This document shows, in pieces, positions 1 to 7,072 of a stretch of DNA of 12,437 nt. The stretch's first letter is position 1. The number at the start of each line of letters is the position of its first letter. Below the pieces are notes generated by a model that was not told the DNA's origin, did no database searches, and was given only the letters and a program-made list of their open reading frames with translations. The position numbers and the translations under genes were made by a program. This stretch comes from Goniomonas avonlea (taxonomy: Eukaryota > Cryptophyceae > Goniomonadida > Goniomonadaceae). Location: positions 1 through 12,437 of the forward strand of contig QUTJ01031521.1 in the NCBI GenBank assembly GCA_003573635.1, read 5' to 3'.

Positions 1-12
1 CTGTCCAGAATT

Positions 13-122
13 CCATTACCGTCCTGCGTTAAAGCAGGTTAGTGCGATAGGTTGTTGGAGGTAGGTCAGAACCAAGAGCCTGTTCTCGTCTCTGTGCCAT
101 TACCGTCCTGTGATAGAGCAGC
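13..122 (+). repeat. Imperfect direct repeat pair
   Basis: The phrase CCATTACCGTCCTG starts at 13 and again at 99, and the match continues imperfectly for about ten more bases, ending in AGAGCAG or AAAGCAG. The period is about 86 bp. It looks like the edge of a degenerate subterminal-type repeat. No gene is visible here. Confidence 0.6.
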
Positions 123-258
123 GAGAGAGCGGAGAGAGAGAGAGAGCGGAGCGACGGGGGGGGAGAGAGGGAGAGGGAGGGAGAGGAGGAGAGAAGGAGA
201 GAGAGGGAGGGAGAGGGAGAGGGAGAATGCGAGGGAGCGAGAGTGGACCAGCAGGCGG
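121..258 (+). repeat. Purine-rich (GA/GGGA)n low-complexity tract
   Basis: The + strand is almost entirely G and A, in runs such as GAGAGAGAG and GGGAGAGGGAG. The open frames that cross it encode only Arg/Glu or Ser/Leu/Pro low-complexity strings, so they are not annotated as genes. Such a polypurine tract could adopt triplex or other non-B DNA; that is inference only. Confidence 0.85.
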
Positions 259-259
259 G

Positions 260-480
260 GACCCAAACCCGAAACACCAAAAAGGGAGCGAGCAGAAGCG
301 GGCTGGGGTTTCACCATTCCAGGGAGACCCAAACCCCGAAACACCAAAAAGGGAGAGGAGAAAGCGAGAGAGCGAGTCGGAGCGGGCTGAGCACCATTCC
401 GGGTAGACCCAAACACAAAGCACCAAAAAGGGAGAGGAGGAGGAGAAAGCGAGAGAGCGAGCCGGAGCGGGTTGAGGTGC
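260..480 (+). repeat. Tandem repeat, three copies of a 66-80 bp unit
   Basis: Each unit begins with GACCCAAAC, continues into a CACCAAAAAGGGAG block, then a purine-rich stretch, and ends near CACCATTCC. Units start at 260, 326 and 406; the last two are nearly identical through GAGAGCGAG. Copies differ by insertion of AGGAGGAG-type blocks. Lies between the GA-rich tract and the telomere-like array. Confidence 0.85.
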
Positions 481-486
481 ATCGCC

Positions 487-958
487 CGTTTAGCGTTTAG
501 GGGCTTCAAGTCAGGGTTGGGGTTGAGGTTTTAGGGTGAGGGCCTCAAGTCCAGGGTTGTAGGTTTTAAGTTTAGGGTTTAGGGGCTAAAAGTCCAGGGT
601 TCTAGGTTGAGGGTTTAGGGTTTTGGGGCTTAAAGTCCAGGGTTCTAGGTTGAGGGTTTTAGGTTAGCGTTTAGGGTTTAGGTTAAGGTTCAGGATTTAG
701 GGGCTTAACGTCCAGACTTCGAGCCGAGGGTTTAAGTTGTAGGTTAGGGACTTAAGTCCGGGGTTTCAAGTTAGGGTTCGGCTTTAGGCTTCAAGTCCAG
801 GGTTTTAGGTTTTAGGTTTAGGGCCCAAAGTCCAGGGTTTTAGGTTAGGGAAGGGCTCACAGCCCAAGGGTTCAGGTTAGGGTCTAGGGCTTTAAGATTT
901 TGGGTTTAGAGGCTTAAAGTCCAGGGTTTTAGGTATGGTTGAGGGTTTAGGGTTTAGG
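487..958 (+). repeat. Degenerate telomere-like composite array (TTTAGGG-type)
   Basis: The region is full of TTTAGGG, TTAGGG and TTTTAGG variants. It is organised into a higher-order unit of roughly 35-85 bp that carries a recurrent non-telomeric block close to CTTAAAGTCCAGGGTT. That block recurs near 505, 545, 590, 631, 704, 751, 790, 827 and 915. The G-rich strand runs 5'->3' to the right, towards the genes, which is opposite to what a left chromosome end would show. Best read as an interstitial or subtelomeric degenerate telomeric repeat. Confidence 0.85.
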
Positions 959-1258
959 CTCAGCGGGCTCAGGCCTCACCATGTCGAACTGCTTCCAGAC
1001 GAGCTCCAGGTCCTGCTGCACATCCTCCATATTCTTCTTCATGATTTTCTGCGCGGGTCCTCGTTATATTCGTCGCATATGCCAATGTCTTGCTACCAAC
1101 GTCGCCACCAAAAGGAGCTCATGTGCCGATCGGGATAATACATGCCAAGACAGCCGACACTCGCGTGGCGCGACATGAGGCACGCGCGACTCTCGCCTCA
1201 CCTGCTGGACAGCCTTGAAAGAATCGTCTTCGCTGGACCCAGCCAAAAGGTTGGCCAT
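947..1258 (-). CDS. Short two-exon gene of unknown function, 3' end merging with telomere-like array
   Basis: Exon 1 is 1258-1202 (19 codons, starting MANLLAGSSEDDS), with a strong Kozak-like context CCACCATGG. The donor is CAG|GTGAGG; a 153-nt phase-0 intron ends at CGCAG (1049). Exon 2 from 1048 encodes a charged helical segment (KIMKKNMEDVQQDLELV, then WKQFDM). Reading on, the frame passes through Pro/Glu and stops at TAA 947-949; its last four codons (CCT AAA CCC TAA) are themselves telomere-like repeat. This gives 52 residues. Alternatively exon 2 ends at 980, because ATG|GTGAGG there repeats the exon 1 donor exactly; the true 3' exon would then lie inside, or have been replaced by, the array. 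I do not recognise the protein. A short coiled-coil subunit is possible, and a truncated gene is as likely as a complete one. Confidence 0.45.
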
Positions 1259-1634
1259 GGTGGGAGTGGGAGGTGCTCCACCACCCGACCACCTGCGACA
1301 GCACGCGAGTTAGAGAGAGCCGGCTGTCGACCGCTACATGCATCGCCGCATGTCGAGAGAGCTCGAGAGAGAGCTGTCAGAGCTCTAGAGAGGAGGGAGG
1401 GAGGGAGGGAGGGAGGGAGAGAGAGAGCACCCCATGTGCAATCAATTCCTAATCACAGTGAGCCGAATTTGGGACCGGCGGTGTGTTGCGAATCACTATC
1501 GCTACATGTGGCGATACGTGAAGTAGTTATGCTGACTGACACAAGGTCGGTATCAAGGAATCTAGATGCCTGCAGGTAGATCGTCACTCGGCCACAGGTC
1601 ATCACTCTCTGACAAATTGCAAGGTAAACAGATG
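1259..1634. other. Intergenic stretch between the PDZ gene 3' end and the unknown gene
   Basis: No convincing gene on either strand. It holds the presumed promoter and 5' leader of the minus-strand gene at 947-1258, a GGGA run (1395-1418) and part of a tandem duplication (1598-1667). The open frames on both strands here have no family signature. Confidence 0.6.
1395..1418 (+). repeat. (GGGA)6 run, G-quadruplex-capable
   Basis: Six consecutive GGGA units followed by (GA)n to about 1427. Four or more G-triplets separated by single A residues satisfy the usual intramolecular G-quadruplex pattern. It lies about 140 bp upstream of the ATG of the minus-strand gene at 1258, on the non-template side. 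Confidence 0.8.
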
Positions 1635-1667
1635 TCATCTCGCTCTCTGCGAAATTTCAAGGTAAAC
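1598..1667 (+). repeat. Tandem duplication (32/34 bp) across the PDZ gene stop codon
   Basis: Copies at 1598-1629 and 1634-1667 share GTCATC, then CTCTCTG, then AAATTNCAAGGTAAAC. On the minus strand each copy reads through GTTTACCTTG and ends in a TGA-containing GATGAC. The stop of the PDZ gene (1635-1637) lies in the copy nearer the gene, so the gene end appears to have been duplicated. Confidence 0.7.
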
Positions 1668-2997
1668 GCACAAGGAGTGATTGTGAGGGGAGTACATGTC
1701 GAACGACTTGGAAATGTCTTGGTCGATCTGCTGATTGTTGGCAAAGAGCGTCGGGGACAGCGGCGTATTCTGCGCAATTAGTTACAGGTCATTTTGTTCT
1801 GATCCTAAGAAAGTTTTTTGGGTCGGACTCGAAGCTCACCGTTCCCGGTCGTGTTGCAGGTTCACGGTTGTACGAGTTCCCCCCCCAGAGTTGAAGTTGA
1901 GGCTTCGGTTCTTGGTGTGATGCTGGGCTCGGGCGCCTGTCGTTGAGTAAGCAACTCCCCAAGGCAAGCGAGGCAACACACCCACTATGTCCATTCGAAC
2001 TTGCCGAAAGGTCGTATGTGCGGCTGCCTATGACAGGCGATTTTAAACCGTGGCCGTGGCCATGATCGTTTGAGGTTGCAAGACTTGGACGGCTCGCCCC
2101 TGAGGGCGCAGAATGACGGTTCTCACTTGAAGAAGGCAGGGGACTGTCACCACCCGTTGAAGTTGGACGAGCTGCCTGCTCAGCATGTCGGTACGTGGGA
2201 GAAGGAGTGGCGGGATGGGGGGGGGGGGGGGGATGAGAGAGTGAACAGACGCGACACAGCAGGAGACGGAGCGAGGGACAGAGGGAGTGGAAGGAGTCGG
2301 AGGGAGACAAAGGGAGATGGAGACGGGGGAGGGCTGGAGGGGGAGGAACCTTGCGAAGAACCCGAGCATGTCGTGACTCCTGGGCTCCGCTGGGCTCGGT
2401 TCTCAGCAGTTTCAGCTCAACATATGTACCAGGTTCGCCCGCAACAGAGGAGGTGAGGTCTTCAATTTCCCGGACATTTCGACCATCGATGGAGAGAATC
2501 TGGAAGGACTTGATGAGCAACAGCGCAGAATGGCAACAGCCCACCTGGTCCCCAATCTGGAGTTCACGGCCCAAATCTGCCCCACCCCCCGGGAAAATAT
2601 CACCAACAACGATGTCCCCGAAGTCGTTTTTGTGCAGTTTGACACCAATCCCAACACCCCGGCGCGCTGGAGCCGGGGAGCTGTATGGTGAAGAGTAACC
2701 GCCTGATTCCGGCCGCTGGCTGGACAAACTCTCCCTAACGAGTGACAATGCGTATTGCATCCCGTTTGGGCGAAGAAGCGCCAGAGTGCACATCGTCCCT
2801 ACGGTTCCGCGAACCATCGCAGCGACGCTCTCGCCCGGCAGGCCAACAGTCGGCTGGCCGTCAATAAAAAGCAGAGTGTCCCCAACTTGAATAGTGCCCT
2901 CTTGTGCGGCTGATCCGTTGGGATGAATATTTGAGACGACAGGGTTGCCATCTCTGGGATCGATGGCAAACGCCAGGCCGAGTCCTCCTTCGGCCAT
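1635..2997 (-). CDS. Two-PDZ-domain protein with disordered Ser/Pro tail
   Basis: Proposed exons: 2997-2545, 2499-2350, 2175-1982, 1936-1840 and 1769-1635, giving 342 residues. PDZ1 covers about residues 3-88 and has a GLGL carboxylate-binding loop and a GDTLLFIDG core strand. PDZ2 covers about 113-186, with a GVGI loop and, after splicing, GDQILSIDG. PDZ domains bind short C-terminal peptides, so a scaffolding role is expected; the ligand is unknown. The rest is low complexity (Ser, Pro, His-Gly repeats), probably disordered. Introns are 45, 174, 45 and 70 nt. The first three are multiples of three with no stop, so the unspliced frame reads on for 402 codons. The 45-nt intron in PDZ2 must be removed, because it would insert 15 residues next to the ILSIDG strand. 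The last intron has a TAACTAAT branch-like site and CGCAG acceptor. The 3' end is the least certain part. Confidence 0.75.
2217..2232 (+). repeat. G16 homopolymer in a PDZ-gene intron
   Basis: Sixteen consecutive G on the + strand, which is a C16 within the pyrimidine-rich 174-nt intron (2176-2349) of the minus-strand PDZ gene. It may serve as part of the polypyrimidine tract. Its length is likely to be error-prone in assembly. Confidence 0.85.
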
Positions 2998-3295
2998 TCC
3001 TTCTGTCTTGGCCTCTCGTATTTTGGAGTTGGTAGATTAGAAAAATGAGATCGACAGCGAGTAGAATCAGTAGATTGACGAAGACTGTACTGTATCTGTG
3101 TATCAAGTAACTTAGTTACTTAGTAGGCTTGAAGTAGCGTCCTCTCAACGCTAACGAAAAAAACACCAATGACACACCCTGCATCAACATTTCCCCCCTG
3201 TCCGTGCGAGAGCACATGTGCGGCTCCGCCGCCGCATTGCGGGTTCGCAGAGAGTCTTAATACTCCACATTTATAATTACTCGTGATTAGGCTCC
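2998..3295. promoter_or_regulatory. Intergenic region between Fe2OG gene 3' end and PDZ gene start
   Basis: The genes on both sides are on the minus strand, so this holds the 3' flank of the dioxygenase-like gene and the promoter/leader of the PDZ gene. At 3105-3121 there is an inverted repeat with perfect 7-nt arms, AAGTAAC / GTTACTT, around TTA. No gene could be supported; the open minus frame 3120-3308 has no recognisable features. Confidence 0.5.
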
Positions 3296-4557
3296 CTACT
3301 CCGCACACCGGCGTCGTTTTGATGGCTTGCTTTCATCACTCACGGTGGCGACGTGCTCGGGTGGCAGGGTCAAGAGGACCGAGGCTCCTTCCCCGGAAGG
3401 TTCGAGTACTGTGGGCGTGGTCACGCTCAGTGTGCTCGTGTGTCCACCCTGCTTGAACTCCCATGAGTATGACGTGGTGGACGCCGTCAGGTCCAGTGCG
3501 ATCTGTGTGGGTTGGACTTCGTTGGTCGCCACCGTCACTGGCTGCGTGGTCAAGGCGGGCAGCAGCTTCTCGGGATACAGATCCGCTGTGCTCGGCTGAT
3601 GATTCAACCACACGTTCACCTGTCCCAGATGAGTGTGCAGAAGCTATGACCAACCACGTACCAAAAATGTGACACGTTTCTGTTCCTTTTCAGGAGCCTT
3701 TTCCTTCGAAACTCCTGCGAGCTCTGACGGTGCACCATGCAGAAACCTTTGGGGTCGTTGTGAGCAGGCGAACTACAGAGCAACGGGACCGTACCTGCCA
3801 TCAAAACTGATATGTTTTGCAACTTCTGGGAAACTCAACATAATTGAGGACGCCTGCCCACTACATGACTCTTCAGTGACCATTGGTAGGGTTTTGTTCA
3901 AGATCATTGTCGGTGCCCTGAAGATTCAGTTAAAAGTCTGCAGCAGAAAAAAGTGCCAAGGCCACATACCCCTCCTTGCCTAGATAGGTCACAGTGCTAA
4001 CATGAGGCATGACATTGACCCCTGAGTCTTCCAAGCCGTAGTCCTTGTCCCAGTGAAATCCGACCTGCGAAGAGCATCATCCACCCCCTGTAAGACCAGG
4101 ACAAAACCTCATCAGAAGGATCCATTACTAGGGTCCACCACTCCGCTCCGGACTTGTCCTTTTCGTACACAGCGCCAGCGGAGTGCAGGTCAAATACGCT
4201 TCTTGCCAGGGCTTCTAGAGCACACCGAGGAGCGACCGTGGCAGGAAGCCAGAACGTGCTGCCAGTGCTGTACTCAGCCGAGTCATTTTTGCCTCGGGCA
4301 GTGAACACTTCAGCACAGTCCTTCCGGAGTCGGTCGATCGTGGCCACATCACGAGTGAACCATGACGGAAAGGATCGAAAGCCAAATTCGAGAGTGCCGC
4401 CAAAAGGGATGCGACCATTCACATCCATAGCCAACTCCATTTCGGATGAATCATCAGAGTCTGAGCCTTCGGACGCGGCGGATCCAGAGGCAGACTCTGA
4501 GGCAGACTCTGAATCCGACGCAGCTTCCTCTTCCTCTGCCGCCCTATGAGTGCTCAT
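3296..4557 (-). CDS. Fe(II)/2-oxoglutarate dioxygenase-like protein
   Basis: Exons: 4557-4108, 4064-3970, 3917-3795, 3746-3662 and 3619-3296. All phases agree and give 358 residues ending in TAG. Introns are 43, 52, 48 and 42 nt; the 48-nt one ends in AAAG rather than CAG. Residues 7-45 are acidic and Ser-rich, probably disordered. The globular part follows (STGSTFWLPA, SGAEWW). The HxD metal motif is H154-W-D156 in VGFHWDKDYGLE. After GAPT (182-185) comes the distal His, H226, in DGRFLHGAP, and R247 in KRVTFLVNVWLN is a candidate for the 2-oxoglutarate carboxylate contact. This order (HxD, distal His, basic residue, strand) is that of the Fe2OG fold. The tail is basic (KRRR) near the C terminus. 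The substrate cannot be inferred. The start is the ATG at 4557; the GTG codon just before it is not needed. Confidence 0.8.
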
Positions 4558-4673
4558 CACCGATTCGAGTAACGAGCATTATCACGCTACTCATTAGTGC
4601 ATTATTATTCCGATCACTCAGTATGGAAATACTATGAAAGTGTGTCCCGTGGGTTCCGACCCTCCGACGAGAA
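4558..4673. promoter_or_regulatory. 116-bp divergent promoter region
   Basis: Only 116 bp separate the start codons of the dioxygenase-like gene (leftward) and the nuclease gene (rightward), so both promoters and 5' leaders must fit here. An imperfect inverted repeat (GAGTAACG ... CGCTACTC) lies near 4567-4591. No canonical TATAAA is seen; the stretch around 4595-4612 is AT-rich. Confidence 0.6.
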
Positions 4674-6255
4674 ATGCGATTGGCGCCTCTTGTCGTGCTG
4701 GCGTGCTTGGTGCCTTTGGCATATGGCTGGGGCTGGGAGGGCCATCAAATTGTGGGCAGGATCGCCGAAGGACTCGTCAACGAGAAGGCTGCCGCACAGA
4801 TCAAGTCTATCCTGGAGAATGACTCTTGGTGACTTCCACAATGCTTCTCGTTGCTGCCGTTTACTCAAACCACATTGCAGCGGACCGGAAGCGCCCTGCA
4901 AGTACGGAGCAACTCTCTCAGGTTGCGCTAGCTGGGCCGATGATGTGAAGAAGTCCCACGAATGGCAATGGACCGCTCCCGTTCACTACATTGATTCGCC
5001 CGACTCCAAGGACCTCAGCACCTGCGGGTACAGGTATAACCGTGACTGCTACGACCACAACTACGGCATGGGCGCTGGCTACTGTGTCACGGGCGGAATC
5101 AACAATTACACTGCCCAGCTCAAGGCCGGAATCAACATGCTGAACGAGTCCGACAGCGCATGCGCACTTAAGTTCTTGACCCACTACGTCGGCGGTGCGA
5201 CCTCGGTCAGTGCGCAGTGGAGGCTAATTTCACCACAGATGTGCACCAGCCTCTTCATGTTGGCTTCACCAGTGACCGCGGCGGCAACCTTGAGACTGTT
5301 TGGTGGTACGGCAACGAGACTGCCAAGGTACCCAACCTCTTCAGTTTGGCTTTCAACCGACTGTTCATTCGCAGGGCTACGACTATGTGTTGCACGCTCT
5401 GTGGGATTACGATATCATTGAGAAATACCTTGATGATACCTACCCTGGCAAGGTTTGTGTCTGGCTTCGAGTGGTCTTCAGACTGAGTCCCTCTTCCAGG
5501 GCTTCACCGCGTGGGAGGACTACGCTGCTGACCTTCTGAAGAACATCACTCCTGCTGACCAACAGGCATGGAGTTGCCAAGGCTCGGTCGACCCGACCTG
5601 TGTGGACACGTGGGCTGTTGAGAGCATCACCGACGCCTGCAAATATGCCTACAGGTAGTGAGTGGTCTTTCACAGTCTGACCCTGTTGCGCTCATCCATA
5701 CGCTTAGGGACGGTGATGGCAACGACATCGCGTTCACCAACGGTACGCACTTGGCTGGCAAGTACTACTCCCGCAACATCCCTGTTGTCGACCTCCGTCT
5801 TCGCCAGGTACGCTTGTCTCGTGCCATCTGCAAGCACAATCTCTGACGCAAAGGGACGACGCACACCACCAGAGCGCTCAGACATTCACGAAACATTTCC
5901 CCGTTCTACTCGATCACGTCCCTGTCTCGCAACATGTCGCATCACGCGCACAGTACATCGCAACACGCGCACACACAAGCCAACGCAACACAAACAGCAT
6001 CAGAAGCGTCCTCCCCGGGTCCTTGCCTCCTCCGTGAGCACTCTTGCTCTCCTCCCATCGTCCCTCTCTTCTCCTTAACCACTCCCACAGACTCACTGGC
6101 CAACACACGCGTGACACACCCACACAGCCACACAGACACACACAGACAGAGACAGATACACTCACAACGCCTTGCCTTCCCGTCGTGTGCTCACGCTGCA
6201 TTCTACACAGGGCGGCGCCCGTTTGGCCGAAATTCTGAACTCCATCTGGAGCTAA
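4674..6255 (+). CDS. Secreted S1/P1-type zinc nuclease
   Basis: Exons: 4674-4828, 4881-5194, 5239-5327, 5375-5452, 5500-5654, 5708-5807 and 6211-6255. All phases fit and give 311 residues. Introns are 52, 44, 47, 47, 53 and 403 nt. Residues 1-18 are a signal peptide (MRLAPLVVLACLVPLAYG) whose predicted cleavage exposes W19, the N-terminal Trp that ligates zinc in this family. All nine expected trinuclear-zinc ligands are present: W19, H24, D72, H87, H153, D157, H163, H193 and D197. Their spacing matches P1 nuclease except for about seven extra residues between H163 and H193. The C-terminal helix GGARLAEILNSIW is also typical. The enzyme cleaves single-stranded DNA and RNA, and it should act in the secretory pathway, a digestive vacuole or outside the cell. 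Cys-rich segments (for example CGYRYNRDCYD) suggest disulfides. Family assignment is very secure; the last intron, with its tiny final exon, is supported by frame and motif. Confidence 0.93.
5808..6210 (+). other. 403-nt last intron of the nuclease gene, CA-rich
   Basis: Donor CAG|GTACGC at 5808, acceptor CTACACAG at 6210. It is about eight times longer than the other introns of this gene and is rich in CACA/ACACAG repeats, especially 5934-5980 and 6104-6155, plus pyrimidine-rich stretches. The minus-strand open frame crossing it (5914-6435) is largely a by-product of this composition. No internal exon was found. Confidence 0.75.
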
Positions 6256-6420
6256 AATTTTTCTCAACTCCATCGGAACTGGGGAAGTATCCTCCTGATG
6301 AGGCCGTGTATCTGTCCGAGTAAACGCTGCGACATCACGGATATATTTTCTCGTGTTTCTGCTGGCAGGACTCTTGGCGTGTGAAGCCGCTTTGCGTGCG
6401 AAGGAGTGTTCGGCAGAGCT

Positions 6421-6511
6421 GATGACTACAGCCAAGGCCTCATGATGACTACAGCCAAGGCCTCATGATGACTACAGCCAAGGCCTCATGATGACTACAG
6501 CCAAGGCCTCA
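6421..6511 (+). repeat. 23-bp tandem repeat, four copies
   Basis: The unit GATGACTACAGCCAAGGCCT plus CAT starts at 6421, 6444, 6467 and 6490. The copies are identical apart from the last one ending at CA. Because 23 is not a multiple of three, successive copies are read in different frames. The perfect identity indicates recent expansion, so length polymorphism is likely. Confidence 0.95.
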
Positions 6512-6926
6512 GAGCCGCTCTCAGTGTTGCTGAGGCTTATCAGTGGCAGGGAGTTCCTGAGACACGCAGACACAGTTCAGGATGCCAGTTCGAACGAAAG
6601 CAAACCCCGGGCTGTATGCGAAGCAAAGTTCTTTGCGCAACTGAACAAGGAACCCACTGCCAGTCTGAGTCGAAGCTCCGTCCAGAGCAACCCGGGCCCG
6701 CAAGCATCTCCCAGCCGTCATGTTCAATTTTTTACATCTCCCTGAGCCATGTTCGATTTGAAACTATGGCAAGGAAAAGTAAGCCAGCCTACCATGAACT
6801 CAGCAAGCTACGACCAGCGTAGCACATAAAGTACAACCCGTCCTGCTTCTCCAGCGACTTTGGACACTATTCACGAAATATGGCTCCAGGTGTGATCTGC
6901 ATGTGACACGCGTGCAATTGCGAACA

Positions 6927-7019
6927 GGTTCGAAGTGGCACTGCTGGACTCGTGAACGTCAGGCTGCGTGTGCCACAGGTGCCGTGGCGCACCGGTTCGA
7001 AGTGGCACTGCTGGACTCG
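6927..7019 (+). repeat. 26-bp perfect direct repeat, 67 bp apart
   Basis: GGTTCGAAGTGGCACTGCTG followed by GACTCG occurs at 6927-6952 and 6994-7019 with no mismatch. It lies just past the 3' end of the F-box/SPRY gene. The GGTTCGAA resembles a tRNA T-loop, but no cloverleaf can be drawn. Confidence 0.9.
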
Positions 7020-7072
7020 ACAACCTCAGCAATCAACGCCGCAGCGGCACCGAAAGCATTAGGCCTGCAGGC

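Larger units (their letters stand above)
6256..7072. other. Gene-poor stretch between nuclease and F-box/SPRY genes
   Basis: Contains the 3' flanks of two convergent genes, a 23-bp tandem repeat (6421-6511) and a 26-bp direct repeat (6927-7019). An open + frame reads from before the 23-bp repeat (ADDYSQGL) and again after it (RAALSVAEAYQWQG), continuing to a TAG near 6822; the 6488-6745 frame is also open. I recognise no family in either, and I could not build a phase-consistent spliced gene, so none is called. Confidence 0.5.

Noticed and set aside
66-509. Long open frames on both strands across the GA-rich region
   Set aside because: They encode only Arg/Glu or Ser/Leu/Pro low-complexity strings produced by the repeats; no domain, start context or splice logic.
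4597-5421. 274-codon + strand open frame over the nuclease
   Set aside because: Its first part is out of frame with the real first exon and signal peptide, and it overruns the donor at 5194. Only the 4881-5194 portion is coding.
5914-6435. 173-codon minus-strand open frame
   Set aside because: It lies mostly in the CA-rich intron and 3' flank of the nuclease gene; Val/Cys runs come from the CA repeat (VSVSVCVCLC).
6994-7019. tRNA gene suggested by GGTTCGAA
   Set aside because: No acceptor stem, D-arm or anticodon arm can be paired around either copy; it is part of a direct repeat.
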